A DNA stretch of 64,000 bases, from the NCBI GenBank assembly GCA_032690845.1, contig CM064421.1, forward strand, positions 42,584,963 through 42,648,962. The letters run 5' to 3'. This DNA comes from Eleusine coracana subsp. coracana. Lineage: Eukaryota > Streptophyta > Magnoliopsida > Poales > Poaceae. The position numbers and the translations under genes are program-made. Below the pieces are notes generated by a model. That model did no database searches. It was not told where the DNA came from and was given only the letters and a program-made list of their open reading frames with translations. Shown here piece after piece: positions 24,361-37,500 of this stretch; positions within the stretch are counted from its first letter, which is position 1; the number at the start of each line of letters is the position of its first letter.

Positions 24361-27300
24361 CTATCTTTCTGGTTGATCTGAACTTGAAGCTCCGTTAGGG
24401 GGTGGTGCTGACAAACTGCTTGTTGACCCATTCTCTGCTGGTGGAGGATTTCCCCATTTTCTTTCAGATTCCAAAGGTTCCAACACATAAACACCACCAT
24501 CAGTCAAGCCTAGGGCAAACTGGCTTGCTTCCGAAGGGTGTGCGGCAACCACAACAGGATGAACACTTGAACTAGAAAAGCAAGGATGTGTGTCAGCAGT
24601 TTATTTGCACATCAATTATATGCAAAACATATGACTAGTTTATTACAACAATAGTTCAAAGAAAAAAAATGTAGGTTAACACTTTCCAGTTTCATGCAAA
24701 TCATATGCATGAAAATAATGGCAATAAACTGGTAGTTTGTTGCTCCACCCAACCCCAATTATGTTTTCCTCCTTCAGAGACCTTTTATAACCCATTTTTC
24801 TAATACATCTTAATCTACTCAAAAGGAATAGTGCACGCAGTTGGTGATAAAATAGCCCCCTTTTTTAAAAAAAGAAAAAGATGATAAGTGAGTTTATTAC
24901 TACCTCTGATCCATAATATAGTTCCATTTAGATTTGTTCTATTATAGCTTTAACCATTTTGACAGCTAAAAATCTAAATACTTTCATAAAAAGAATACCT
25001 TATACTTGGAGGAAGATAGGACGCTGGAAGGATTCGACATTGGAGTCTTAAACTTGAAGCGTTGAATATGCCAACAGTAGCATCCATAAAGCTTGCATAA
25101 ATAAGTTGACTATCACATGAGAAAGTGGCATGTGTTACTGGAGCTGAATTCTCTCGAACAGGCCACTGCAAGTCAAGGTTAAAGTGAGGCATGAGACGAT
25201 CTTCATAATGAGCTCCACGGCAAGTGTAATCTAATGAGGGGAAGATAAACTTTACCTGCTTCACAGGTTCTAGTTTTGTAGTTTCATAGATGGCAATCTG
25301 GGTTTCATGCACAACAAGAAAGTGCATTTGATCTTGGTGGAACTGAACGCGTGTATCCAAGATGTTGGATGTCCGACCTGATGGTATTTGCAAAAATCTG
25401 TTCTTCTGCTTCTCCCATCCATCTGTGTTCCAAACACATATCTACAAAGACAAAACACAATTAAGAACAACGACAATAAACTTGTCAGATACATGATCAA
25501 GCAAAGAAAGTTCAGTAAATAACCTGGGCATCAGCACCAGAAGAGACCAATACATTCAACACATTTGAAAAGGCAAGACCTGTGATTCTCTTAGAGTGAC
25601 CTCTAAGCTTGCTTTTAACCTGTGCAAACAAAAGCAAATAATATTTAACTGTATACTGTTCTACAGAGGGAAAAAACAGTGCCTAATTCTGTTTGTCCAG
25701 TGTCAATACCTCGTCAATCCGGACATTATATATTTGAATGGTCGAATCATCCATTCCAATTGCAATTATGTTGTTGTCTTGAGGGTGGAATGCAAGAAAA
25801 GTGGCTGCCGGTGGTGGAGGCATAAATGTTGTCATTGTCTGCAGTAAAATTAAGCATTAAAGGTGGTTTAGAGAAAAGAGATATTAGTGCAGATCTCCGC
25901 GACGATTCTGGTACCTTGAAAGTCATCATGTTGAATAGAGAGATCTTCCCTCCAGAAGCAGACATGACATATGAGTCATTCTTTGACAAAGCAAAGCAGT
26001 GAACAGCTTCTTCAGGATTACTGTCAGCTGTGTCATTAGTCATGAAGATGCCACTTGGAGGTTGCCATAACTGAGGAGACACACTTGCAGTAGCCTAGAC
26101 GAGTCAATTAGAAAGTTGAACCAATTAGTAACAATCTACTGCACAAGCTGTTTATCTCAGATGTGAAAGAAAAGCAATCTGAGCACTACACATGTGAACT
26201 GGTTTACGAAAATAAAGAATTTCACCTTTGCTGTTGAGCGATCATTGCGTGGCCATTTCCAAAGTAGATGAACCGCACTTGCAGTTAAAGCCAAGATAGC
26301 AACACCAGAATTTGTGTAAATCAGTCTCGAAATCTGCAATTATACAAGAGAAGTTTTTCATACATATTTAGTACGAAATAAAGAATCAGCACGCATACAA
26401 ACTAAGAAATAAAAAATATAAGTTTCAGCATTAGATGCCATCCCTTTTACTTTTGTATAAGAATTATGGATTGAACTGAAAATCTAGAGTAGATCCGAAG
26501 GCAACAGCATTAGTGCAATGAGCAAATATAATTATGGAGTGTTCAAAGCCCAACTGACTTCTGTTCAAAATTTGAAAATGTATGCACACAGAAGAAGTAT
26601 ATCGTATAAATTATTTGTGCAGCATTATGTTGAGATAATGATATCATTCAACTCCATGCACAAAATTGTAAAAATAAATGATACAGATTCAGCATATAAC
26701 AAGAGGGGAAGAGGAAACACAAATTACTACCTTGCTTGGTCTCATGTTATTGTTATCCGCTAGTTTTATTGATCTGCACTGAGCAGATTCAGTTATCTCC
26801 ATAAGCTTCCATACTTTCGACTTGTCCAATGACTCATCAGCTATTCTTGGTTTTACATCCACCAAGCTTCTACTATCGCCATTCTGTTATTTTTTAACCC
26901 CGGAGCATAACAGTTAGTTGTGATCATATTAGAAGTTGTTTACCAAAAGAAGAAAAGAAGAGCAGCAGGAAACGGATAATAATGAGTAATATGCATACCA
27001 TTGCATTTATAGTGGGTGGAGCAGCAGTTCCTAAACTGGTTGCTCCGGCAGCAGCAGCAGCCGCCGCAGCAGCAGTCAATGGGTTTATTAGAGGCTGCAT
27101 TCAAGTTTCAAGAGTCATTAGATCATGCTTGCAGAAATTGTTTCACGGGATTTCAGTTTCAAGGCACTACCTTTGTTACAGTCTCAGATGCACTACGAGA
27201 AGCATCAAACGAACGGTTTTCCAGAGTGCGCAGCAACCGAAGTCCATCAGCATTTGCTAAGATCTTGATACCATTATCATGAGTGGAAACAGCCAACAGG

Positions 27301-30300
27301 TTACCCTCCTTGTTGAAACGTATCCGTGGACTTGCCTATTGATTGTGTGGCCATGTTAAAACAAAAGAAAAATTACATATTTCCAATTTAGTGATTCACA
27401 AAAACTAGCACAAAGAGACAAAGTTACTCACAGGTAGGCCACCATCAGCGTCAATTGTAGTCAGAAGACCTGTGTTGTCCATGTCCCATATTTTAATCAG
27501 GAATTCATCCCCGGCAGCCAAAAATCTGTTTCGGGTGGTATCAAATTGCACAACACCCATGGAGCGCTTACGAAATCCCTGATATGTTCTCTTCACAGCT
27601 CCTTCACTTTCATTCCATTCTACTAGATGTGATTCACCTTCCTTGCTAGTCCCACAAGAGAACAGCCTACTCATAACGGACAAAATTAGTGGAAGCAATA
27701 TAAATATCCATACATTCCTAACCAAAGCAGGTGACAAAGTATAGAAACCTTGAACCATCCGCGCTATATGCCATTGTAGTGCACCAACGACCTGGTGCAT
27801 CATAGTCAACTCTAGATCCCAAATTGTCATATAACCATGCCTTTATCTTTCCATCTAAAGCCGTTGAGAAGATGAACTGAACAAGAAGAACACATGAAGT
27901 GAAGCCACTAATTTCCTAGGGTACAAAATAGGCCTAACTGGGCATCAACAACTATTTGTCTGAGATATTAACAGTATCAATACCTGAATATTTTCCTTGT
28001 AATGCGGACAAACTGAATAAACAGGAGCTTCATGGCCTTCAAAGGTAAATTGCTTTGCTCCAGTAGTTGCCTCCCATACCTAGTATGCAATACTCACAGA
28101 GCTTTAATATTTCTCACGTTGAATAAAATGATTAGTGTAAGAGTCAATACCATCACAGAACCTCACCTTAATTGTCTTATCATCTCCACAAGTGATTATG
28201 CATAGCTGCTTATTCGGATGAGCAAATGCAATATCATTTACACCGCCAACATGTGCATCAATCTGAGGAAAGGAATAATTAATGCAAGGTGGAAAAAAAG
28301 AATAGGCAATTCTGCACAAAATATAATACAGCAAAAAACAAACGTCAAACCTCCAAAAGTTGCCTAATATCATCGCCACCATGATAAGAATAAATCTGTA
28401 CAATATGCCTTGAATAGGCAACACCTATTAAAAGAAAAAAAAATCATTAGAAAGCTGCAATCATCAGAAGACTGTAAGAATGGGGGAAAATAGTCTTACC
28501 CAACAAGGTTCCATCAGGACTCCACACTATGCGATTAACCGAAACGGTAGGATCCTTAACTAGTGATGCCTGTTCACAAATTTCCATGTTATACATACTT
28601 AGAAAGCTAGTAAAGAGCACCACGTTACAGGGTCATATAGTGCAATGAACAAACCTGGAGAGCCATAGAACATTTCCCAAGCTCCCAAACTTTGAAGTTC
28701 CTTAAAACAAGTCTTTCTTTGGTACCAACATCCCACAATCCAATGTCACCAACATTGGTACCAACTATAGCAGAACAATGAAAAAAATAGCACAGTGAGA
28801 TGCCTGGGAACAGATTTATCATGAGAAAGCAACAAAGCACCACAAAAGAACTCACCAAGAAGAAGAGTTTGTTGAAGTGGATGGAAATCCATGCTCATTG
28901 GGGCTGATCCTTGACTTAAAGTTCGTGCAACAGTTTTATGGAAATCATCTTGTTGGTAATTATGGCTCTGTGGATAAGTCACAGGCAACATGTTTACCGG
29001 AAGATTCACCTGACAAATTAGACCACCATGATGAACATGTTAACCAATTGTTAGATGTAACGAAACAGCACCATCAGCAAGAATCTAGTAACATATATTT
29101 CAGGATAAAATGTCACAAATACCTCCTCAGACATGCCAACTGGCCTAGTTCTCTTGGAGACGTGATCAGAATCTCCAGATGGATAATCCATGCCAGGATT
29201 GGCAGTTGTTGGTGTTCTAGGATGCTTCAATAGAGCAGCTACAAGATGTAATGAAAGAAAAACGCTAGTCAACAGACCCGTAGACTGATATCATCAATAG
29301 TACACTGCAACAGTATTATCATAAGTACCAGGATTCGTAGGAGTACCAAATCCAATAGCACCACCAGACATAGCAGGATGTGTTACTGCTGGAGGGTTTG
29401 ACATCCACCCAGCCAGAGGTGGGACGGCAGTTGGTGCAGGTTGAAAAGGCTGAAGAGGGCGCAAATCAAATTTTAAACAATTGCATTATTTTTCATATGT
29501 ATTAAGCATTCAAATAAGCTCAATAAACTTACACCATGGGCACCCAGTGGGGGAAACCCCCCAGGCTTTGGCATAGATCCAAGCAACGGATTGTTTGCCG
29601 GGGATGGAGCACGTGCACCATTTGATTGTCCGCAAGAGTGATCAACAAAAAGAGTCTTGATATCAGGATTAGGCCTAGGATTTTTGCAAAGCTGATGCTG
29701 CCAGTTCAAGCTGTCAAAGATGAATACTTAGTAAGATTTCCTACCATAAATTCCATATACATACATCTTATAATTACCTAAATTAAAAACACCTATGATA
29801 CACACAGCACACAAATGTGAAATTAAAATGAGAATGAGCAAGCATTAACTCTAGGAATCTCAGAGACCACTCACACAGAGTACTGTAAATGATAAACTGA
29901 AAAGTGACAAGCAACATATCAGGAAAACACAAAGCTGATTTGTCATGCTAACACTATACATATTAGTTATGCTCCGAATTTTCTAAAATTTTTTATTCAA
30001 TTTCAAGCCTAGCAAATAAAAAGCCACACAAACAATACAGAGTAAAATAGTAGTACCCTGATATCCATAAGAAACATCACATAGAATAACTTATGTCTAC
30101 AGTATAAATATTTGAGAGAAAAAGATCAACATGGCTGATGTATAACTAGTTCTAATAAATCAACAATCTAAAATTTTATAAAACATGAAGGCACTCCCAT
30201 AATTTCATAAGATACCATTCATTTATTTTTATTGTTTATATCATGCAAAAGTGTATCCTCTAATCAACACCCATAGAGAATCAGCATCGATGTGAGCTTT

Positions 30301-31239
30301 GTCAATACCAGTGAGCCTATCTTAAAATTGTTCAGTTGCTAAGGTTACCTAATTACTCAACCGTAGAAGCATAAAAAAAATATCACAATTGCTGACAATT
30401 TTCTCCGTGTGCTACCTCTGGTTGATAAGTGTTCGCAATCTAGAATTCTTCAGATTGGGAAATTGAAGTTTGTCTCGGAACAAGGGGTTGGCCTCAATCA
30501 GCTTTTTCAGCTCAACAAGCATAATTGCTCTTGCAGATTTTGTATCACCATACTTGGAGAGCTGCTCATTTTCCCTACCAATACAAAAGCATAAAATATT
30601 TGAGCAATTCATCAGCACTAAATAATCAACAGCAATGACAACAGCCTGGTGCCTACAGAAAATGAGACGTCCAGACTAGCATTTTTACCTGAAGTTCTCC
30701 AAGGTCAGCAGCTGTGTGATCTCCTTGAACAGCTCCTCGTTAAAGGATGCAAAGACCTTCAAGTCCTTGACCAAGATTTCAACAGCCTTTGACCGATCAT
30801 GCCTGGCAGGAAAGCAAAGAACTCCTGATGGATAAGACACCACAATCCAGAATCACAAACACCACATAACCCTCTCAACTTACTTGTCAAGAGCCTCAAG
30901 ATACTTCTGCTTGCGGATCTCAAAGAATATCTTCATCGAGTAGCGGTTGTCATCCACCTTGGTGAAGCCACCGAGGTACCGCTCCACCTCATCCCAATTC
31001 CCACTGATCACTTCGTCCTCAAAGTACTTCATGTTGAAGTAGAACCCCGACTCCTGCTCCAGCCTAAAACGGCAACAAGAGCGCAAGCCGAGTAAGAAAA
31101 CGATACTGAACAAACCCAAAAGAAAAAGACTGTACAGCTCTTCGTTCAGAAACACTCACTTGTGCACGGTCTCTTTAAACTTCTCCTCATCGAGGAACTG
31201 CAGGATGAGGAAAACGAGCTCCCGACTTAGCGACGACAT
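24361..31239 (-). CDS. TOPLESS-related transcriptional co-repressor (ASP1/REL2-like)
   Basis: Nuclear Groucho/TLE-type co-repressor recruited by EAR-motif proteins (Aux/IAA, JAZ adaptors and others) to silence hormone and development genes. Twenty-five coding exons, first 31239-31160 and last 24571-24361, close in one frame as 1133 residues. Others include 31063-30884, 30802-30689, 30574-30416, 29710-29533, 27666-27432, 26094-25915 and 25441-25256. N terminus MSSLSRELVFLILQFLDEEK is the LisH domain, followed by CTLH (LEQESGFYFNMKYFEDEV) and the tetramerising TOPLESS domain with SLNWQHQLCKNPRPNPDIKT. Then come a Pro-rich linker (PFQPAPTAVPPLAGWM), KHPRTPTTA and two WD40 propellers (VGTNVGDIGLWDVG onwards). 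A run of nine Ala lies in exon 17. The C terminus ends GASSSDQPER. It matches the rice TPR2/TPR3 subclade better than the shorter TPL-like one. From memory, rice TPR3 neighbours a chorismate synthase and a beta-galactosidase on chromosome 3, as here. Confidence 0.96.
24898..24990. mobile_element. Stowaway-like MITE end fragment in the last TOPLESS-related intron
   Basis: TACTACCTCTGATCCATAAT resembles the grass Stowaway terminal consensus (CTCCCTCCG then ATCCATAAT). Only one terminus is clear and no matching inverted end was found, so this is probably a decayed or truncated copy. Confidence 0.4.
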
Positions 31240-32155
31240 CTTCCTTCCTCCGCCTCACCCACGCGGAGGCGGATGCACTAAAGGTCCTACCCTATGGGGT
31301 CTCTCTGCACAGTACCAGTGGCGGATTTAGAGTAGAACTTCAACACCCACTTTTTTTTGTTGGAAAACTGGGATCTGATTGCTCCTAAGCAGGCACGAGA
31401 TCTCATAGAACAAGTAAATCACAGGAGAGAAAAAGAAAATAAACGAAGCAAGTTAGGGTTCCCTTACCAGTAAGAGAATCGAAACCCTAAGTTCAGATGG
31501 ATCGCCACTCCCCGCAAGTCCAGTAGTAGCCGCGAGCCTCGTGGCGGCGGCTCGCTTCAGTGGAAGTAGGTGGGTTCGGCGCCGCCGGCGAGGATGGAGG
31601 GTTCGGCGGCTTCGGATTTGGGGGAGCAGCTCGATCGCGAGAGAACGGCCGGTGGGATAAAACTGAAGCAGGGGCAGTATGGTCAGTCAACAAACGGATG
31701 GGGAGCCGAGTTTTCCTATTTAAGCCGAGGAAACAAACAGATATGGAATTGTACGCCGCAAGACCGGAATAGTAGCGTTTCATCACATGTATAAATGAAC
31801 AAGTCTTCGTAAATATAATTGGCAAGTCGTTAAATGCATGCATTCTTACCGTACTCTACGATTGTGTAAATTAAATGTTTCCCGAAAAAAATAGTAATCT
31901 GTGAAGTGAATAGTACTCCTAGTCGAACGTGTGAATACTCGGCGACTTTCGAACTTATATATGTTTTGGATCTCAAAAAAAAAAAAAAGAGGGAAAGAAA
32001 TTCAGCCTGACAAGCCAAGGTTTTGACGTGGGCCATACTGTCCTAAGCTCTCTCCTGCCAGAGTTGCCCACTAATCAATAACCAAAATTTTTGCACAGCA
32101 GATATTGTATAGATAAAATTGTAAAACAAAAACAAAATCTTATTTCCCTGAAGAC

Positions 32156-32235
32156 TATTTAACCGCGCCCTCGATCCCTAGATACCCCAAATAAATTAAA
32201 GGAAGAATATTTAACCGCGCCCTCGATCCCTGGAT
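32156..32235. repeat. 52-bp partial tandem duplication
   Basis: TATTTAACCGCGCCCTCGAT and the following CCCT occur at 32156 and again, offset by 52 bases, at 32208. The second copy is cut after about 28 bases. One base differs (CCCTAGAT versus CCCTGGAT). Confidence 0.8.
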
Positions 32236-32339
32236 GGGCAAACTATCAGGAAGGCAAAGCTCCATGAATCGTTTTCTCCAAATTTTCCGGCTTCAGATCC
32301 GAATTGAAATCAAATCAAAACGCGAAACAAAATTAGGGG

Positions 32340-32526
32340 CGTCACCTAGGAAGCTTTGCACATGGATCGATCCGATCTCGTCGTCCGAATGACTCCCAGC
32401 GCAGGTGATCTTGGACGCCGCGTGATCAGCGAGGAAGCGCCTGGCTGCGGAGACCAGAGCGGATGGAGAGAGGAGAAATTGTTTGGACACCGAGTGAAGA
32501 AGAGATAACAACTTGGAGTATTTATA
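32340..32526 (-). other. minus-strand TATA box with spliced-looking first exon, unknown
   Basis: On the minus strand TATAAATA at 32526-32519 lies about 30 bases before a likely start near 32490. A GC-rich stretch follows and runs to a good donor, TTCCTAG/GTGACG, near 32345. An open frame of 72 codons starts at 32511, but that ATG lies too close to the TATA box to be in a normal transcript. No downstream exon was found before the TOPLESS-related gene. It may be a non-coding first exon, an orphaned promoter or a gene remnant. Confidence 0.3.
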
Positions 32527-32886
32527 GTCTAGGTTATCAGAATGCTTGAAACGTAGAACAACTTATCAATCTGTTCGTGAGCTTATCTCCTACTGAAGAG
32601 CTCTCGAGATGTGATAGGTTGTAGATAGTGGTGGGCCCGGAAGCTGTCGCCATTAACGCCAGGGAATACGCGGGGTGCGGGTGCCTATGCTTTGGATTTG
32701 CATGCCTTCAGTAAAAAGCTTTTGTACTGAAAAACCGAAAAAAAATTCTCAAGAAAAAGGAATTGTACGCCGCAAGACAATCTTGTTATAAGGGGGTTTT
32801 TAATTTTTTTTTCATATTCTTATGAATGAGAATACGAGAAAAAAAATTCTCCTAAAATAAATACGGGCGGGGATGTCTCAGCATAT

Positions 32887-33246
32887 TAAGGGCGTCTTCA
32901 AAAACTCTCTAAAAACTCTTCCTAAATTAAATTAATAAGATTTAGTCTAAAAAACCATCTTCAACAGCTCCACTAAATAACTCATAGATTTATTCTCTCG
33001 CTAATTTTTTCTTATTTGTAGCTAGAAACGAGGAGAAAATTAGGAACTCTAATACTTATATTTAGAAAAAAAATTAATGTTCTTGTGGCCCTAGAGCTGA
33101 TGTGATCAAATCAAATATTTTTCTGATTTATTTTTAGGGAGAACTGTTAGAGGAGATAAGAAAACTTTTCTCTAATAATTTTTGAACTGTTTCTAAAAAT
33201 ACTCTTTTAGAATCAATTTTTTAGGAAGCTTTTGGAGATGCTCTAA
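32887..33246. mobile_element. Tourist/Harbinger-like MITE, 354 bp, TAA target duplication
   Basis: The left end GGGCGTCTTCAAAAACTCTC (from 32890) pairs with the reverse complement of the right end, GAGCATCTCCAAAAGCTTCC (to 33243). TAA flanks both ends (32887-32889, 33244-33246), the 3-bp duplication typical of PIF/Harbinger. The interior is AT-rich and non-coding, so it is a non-autonomous element. Family assignment rests on the TSD and terminal similarity only. Confidence 0.7.
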
Positions 33247-33504
33247 TAGCCTGGAGCTTCAGGATATTACTTGTTTGTTTTAACTTTTGTTAGATCATGC
33301 ATTGTCGCGTGCAACTCTAGCCAACTTGCTTTACTTTCCAGATTTAGTAGTAATTCTTAATTGGTACATGGACCTCTTATATTTGGTCCTTGTATGAGAT
33401 TAAGGTAATGTGAGAGATTATTATTTTTCTCTCTAATACAAAAAAACACAGCTCTCTTGTGTTTTTTTTTAAATTAATACATGTCAAGTTAGAACTTCTA
33501 TGTA

Positions 33505-33545
33505 TTCCATCCGTTCAAAAAATATAAGAATTTGAATGTGTTCAT
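33505..33545. mobile_element. Stowaway-like MITE end fragment
   Basis: TATTCCATCCGTTCAAAAAA followed by TATAAGAATTTGAA resembles the grass Stowaway start (CTCCCTCCGTTCCAAAA then TATAAG). No second end is clear; read as a degenerate fragment. Confidence 0.4.
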
Positions 33546-33574
33546 ACTTGTACAGGTCTAGCGATGTAAGGGTT

Positions 33575-33620
33575 TGAAGGATTCATTTGTATTTTTTTAG
33601 GGAATGAAGGATTCATTTGT
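33575..33620. mobile_element. mini poly(T) insertion with 16-bp direct repeats
   Basis: TGAAGGATTCATTTGT at 33575-33590 is repeated perfectly at 33605-33620. The 14 bases between are A, T7 and AGGGAA. On the other strand this reads TTCCCT followed by a poly(A) run, matching the other insertions. Confidence 0.6.
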
Positions 33621-34517
33621 CACGTGTAACAATAACCCATTTACTTCCATCCATCAGCCCGCACAAAAACTACACAATTCAATCCAGATCGTCTCATCTT
33701 CACCCTACTGTCCCCCTGTGCCGTTGCCACCACAACCGTGGTGCTGAACCCCGCCACTACCGTAAGCGCGGAATCCGTGACGGTGCCAGCGCCAGCGCCG
33801 AGCACACACGACACAAAGAGGTGTCACCCAGAACCATGAGACGCATTCAAAACTTCACCATTTCATTGTCTCTTGCGTGTGGTAGATGTAAATAGGTACC
33901 AGGCACCAAAGTTCCTTTCTTTGCTTGTGTGTGAACATAATACTAAGAAATATTGTGCAGCTCGATGAAAAACTCCTCACCGTCTCTACATACAATCACG
34001 GAAATGTTCCAAACTAACCCTTACAGCTACAGTGGAACATATTTGGAAAAAAAGAAGAAAATTGAAACATCCTAAAAGACAGGTGCACTGTTGCTGGAAG
34101 GTCAGTTTCAGATTTGTTTATACTCTGAAATAAAGTGGCTATCAAATTGGATTCATATACAATTCTCAGGGATGATATCAATGTGAATCATGAAAAGCAA
34201 AAGGAACGGAAATCTTAACAAAATACGACGCAGCCTCCAATAATGTGTACTGACTCAAATTTTGCAGGAAGAATGATATAGATTACTCACACAAGACGTA
34301 AAATAAAAATCTTTATTGCTCAGCCGTAAACGAGTACATATTATGCATCCTTCGCAATTTGTTATGCTACACGTCACAATACATGAAAGCACTTCTATCA
34401 TGATACTCTATCAGGTACAGTAACCATGGGTGTATGCCAGCATACATGCTTGGTGCAACTCAAAACTGCTCAGCAAAGCCCAAAGATATGGCTGGTACAA
34501 GAGGACCAAGACAGACA

Positions 34518-37500
34518 TTATGATAGGTTGGGTGCCAATTCAGATACACTGCTGGCAGAGCCGACTTTTTCTTGTAGGTCTGGGTTCAGTGGAAACATCT
34601 CGCACTGAGCAATATGCGCCATAAGCTGGTCCATGAGGACTAATGCAGCCATGGATTCCACCATAGGTACAGCTAGAGAAGTAATACCAAGAAAAACAAA
34701 ATCAGATCACAGGCACAAAAGTGATAAGGAGCAGAAATTTTTGGTGGAGAAATCACCTCGAGGGACAACGCATGGGTCATGGCGGCCCCTTGCTATGAGT
34801 TCAACATCCTGATGCTCCCTTGACACGGTATTTTGTTTCTTCTGGAAAAGTTAAACCCATGCCTCAGATAAATGACTATATAACTTTCCACAGGTCTCAA
34901 GCTTGAAATGTAATTTCAATCATGTAAACGACACCCGACCCCCGTAACGGACTAAGCATTCAACAACACAAAACAGGTCACAAGTTGCAGCAAATAAACA
35001 TTTTAAAATTCACGACAGTTGCTAAACAAATTGTTTTTTTCACATAAGAGAGGCACCGATTGTATCCACAACATAACATTGCTTATTGGTTTATTTTAAA
35101 AAATATTGCTTATCGATTGAAGAGCATTATGCGGCAACAATGCTTGCTAATAATAAGAAAGCAAATAATATATTTTTTCTCAACAAAAGGAAGTTTCAGG
35201 AATGCCTTACCCCAATAGTTGCTGTTGGCTTAAAAGCTACTTTGAAGTATATAATTTCACCATTTGATATACCTCCCTGCACGCACGTACAATATACAAA
35301 TATCAAGCCGCCATATGTACAACTATATTACTGAAAAATGAACATATAATACTAAAGCAACAGGATTTTAGGATCAAAACCTGAACACCACCAGAGCGAT
35401 TAGTTCGTGTCCTAACATTTCCAGCCTCATCCATATAGAACTCATCATTATGCTCACTTCCAGTAAGGTCGGTACCTGGGCACAAGTTATTAGTACCGAC
35501 CAGTTGTGAAGTTAGGCATAGACTGCATAGCCCGCAAATGTAACAAGCAATACGGCAACTTATCAAGAACAAGAATAGTTCCTTACCTGCAAAGCCACTG
35601 CCAATTTCAAAACCCTTGCTTGCAGGAAGAGAAAGCATAGCTTTTGCAAATTCAGCTTCAAGCTTGTCAAACACAGGTGATCCAAGCCCCTATAAATTGT
35701 TGGTCACCTGAACATATTAGCTATCTGAATTTTTCTTTTTTGAAAAATTGGACGATCTAACTTCAAAAATATGATGAGGATCAAAACCATGGAAACATAA
35801 CTGCATAGTCTCGATACATAGTGAACTGATTTTGTATTCAGGTTGGAGGCCACACCAAAATCAACATAACTGCATAATCTCGATACTTACACGTGGGACA
35901 TTTCTTGCAATGCATGTGACCACCCCACCAATTGAATCCCTTCTCACTCGCACTTTGTCAATTGCAGCAATCATCTTCTCAGCATATTCTGGATTAGGAC
36001 ATCTAACAATGTTGCTCTCTATCTGAAAAACAAAAGCAAGATAAAATTCAGCAAACGCACACTGACACTATCCCAGTAATGTTGGAGTGCGAGATGGTGA
36101 GAAGCTGAGACCTGTTCCATTGTTACAGTTTCATAATCAACTGCATCTTCTGGCAGTACAACTTGATGCACTTTTGAAACAAATGCCAAGATCTGCGATA
36201 AAATGTTCTTCCATTATTACAGGATACAAGGGATTATTTTTACCATGAGAAAAAGTGGGCAATCAAAATTTCTGTTTTGTAGGAGAAATAAGAAGATGAA
36301 TCTTCAGAATAATAAGTGCACTAGTTGCATTATTTCCTGGGTTGAGTTGGTTAGGTAAAGAACAAACACAGATCCTATTCAAAGCAATCTGAAGAGCAGC
36401 CCCTAGTTGAGTTGGTTAGGTGGCTCTAGTAGCACTCAGGTCCTGGGTTCAACTCCTCCTAGGAGCGAATTTCAGGCTGGGGTTAAAAAAATCCCCTTGT
36501 CTATCCCACACCAAAGCACATCCAAATGCAAGTAGCTATATTTTTACAGAAATAGTGAAAATTTTGTGCATATTTAGGATGTCTTGGCAAGCAGTTTTTT
36601 TTTTTTCCTTTCAGTGTTGCATTGTCATGAAGAAGTAACCAGAACGACTACCACAGTTTAGTAACATGAGTGTTGGAGTAAAAGAAAACTGCCAAAGTGA
36701 TACCACACCTCTACTCCGGATTTGAGCTTAAGAATTTTCTTTGCAAGAGCTCCTGCAGCCACCCTTCCAATGGTTTCTCTGGCGGATGACCTTCCACCTC
36801 CCTTTCATTCAGCAAGCACAGAAGTATGTTTGATTCAATCAGTCAAATAAACTCAATGAATTTGATACCCATGCGCAATTACTATTGGTAATGTGAAAAA
36901 GTACCTGCACAGCTCTAACACCATATTTGAAGTCATAAGTTGCATCTGCGTGAGAAGGTCTGTATGCCTTAGCCATTTCACTGTAGTCCTGTAGAGCCAG
37001 ATATGATTATAAATAAGTGATTCTTGCCCTAATAAATGTTTAGATTCCATAGGTCTCATTCATCACATAATATATATCAAGAAAAGCATATACTTACACC
37101 GCCTCTTTGATCTGTGTTTGGGACAGAGACAAGAATTGGAGTACCAGTGGTTAGACCTGCAGACAACCCATCAGCCCTGTTATGTCACTAAAGGAAGCTA
37201 ATGCATTCTTATTTCCAAACGAATTGACAAAGTCTGTCTTGTATTCTGCAAGGTACCATACCTTCATATGTCCCTGACATAATTTTACATGTATCAGTCT
37301 CCTTTCTTGGGGTGGTTATTCTGCTTTGACCTGGCCGTCTGTACAAATCAATGATTTATATCAGTAAACACCATACAAATAATCTAGCAAAGTCTTTGAG
37401 TTTCATGATATGCCACACCATCTGTCACTACCATGTAGGTCATGAGACCATGCGTTTGTGAGACATGGCAATGAAATATTGACAAGTTTCATCTGAGAAC

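Larger units (their letters stand above)
31240..34517. other. intergenic region between TOPLESS-related and chorismate synthase genes
   Basis: Holds the TOPLESS-related promoter and leader, a minus-strand TATA locus near 32.5 kb, a Tourist-like MITE, a Stowaway fragment and a poly(T) insertion, each listed separately. The stretch 33240-34517 is otherwise AT-rich with no gene seen; its last part is the chorismate synthase 3' flank. Open frames are short and unconvincing. Confidence 0.5.

Noticed and set aside
35078..35113. Another poly(A) insertion with ATTGCTTAT repeats
   Set aside because: The flanking match is only 9-11 bp and in AT-rich sequence; too weak to separate from chance.
36397..36460. 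Possible tRNA gene with box A and box B
   Set aside because: Cloverleaf pairing is not evident and the sequence continues into a known type of SINE body, so it is a tRNA-derived retroposon head.
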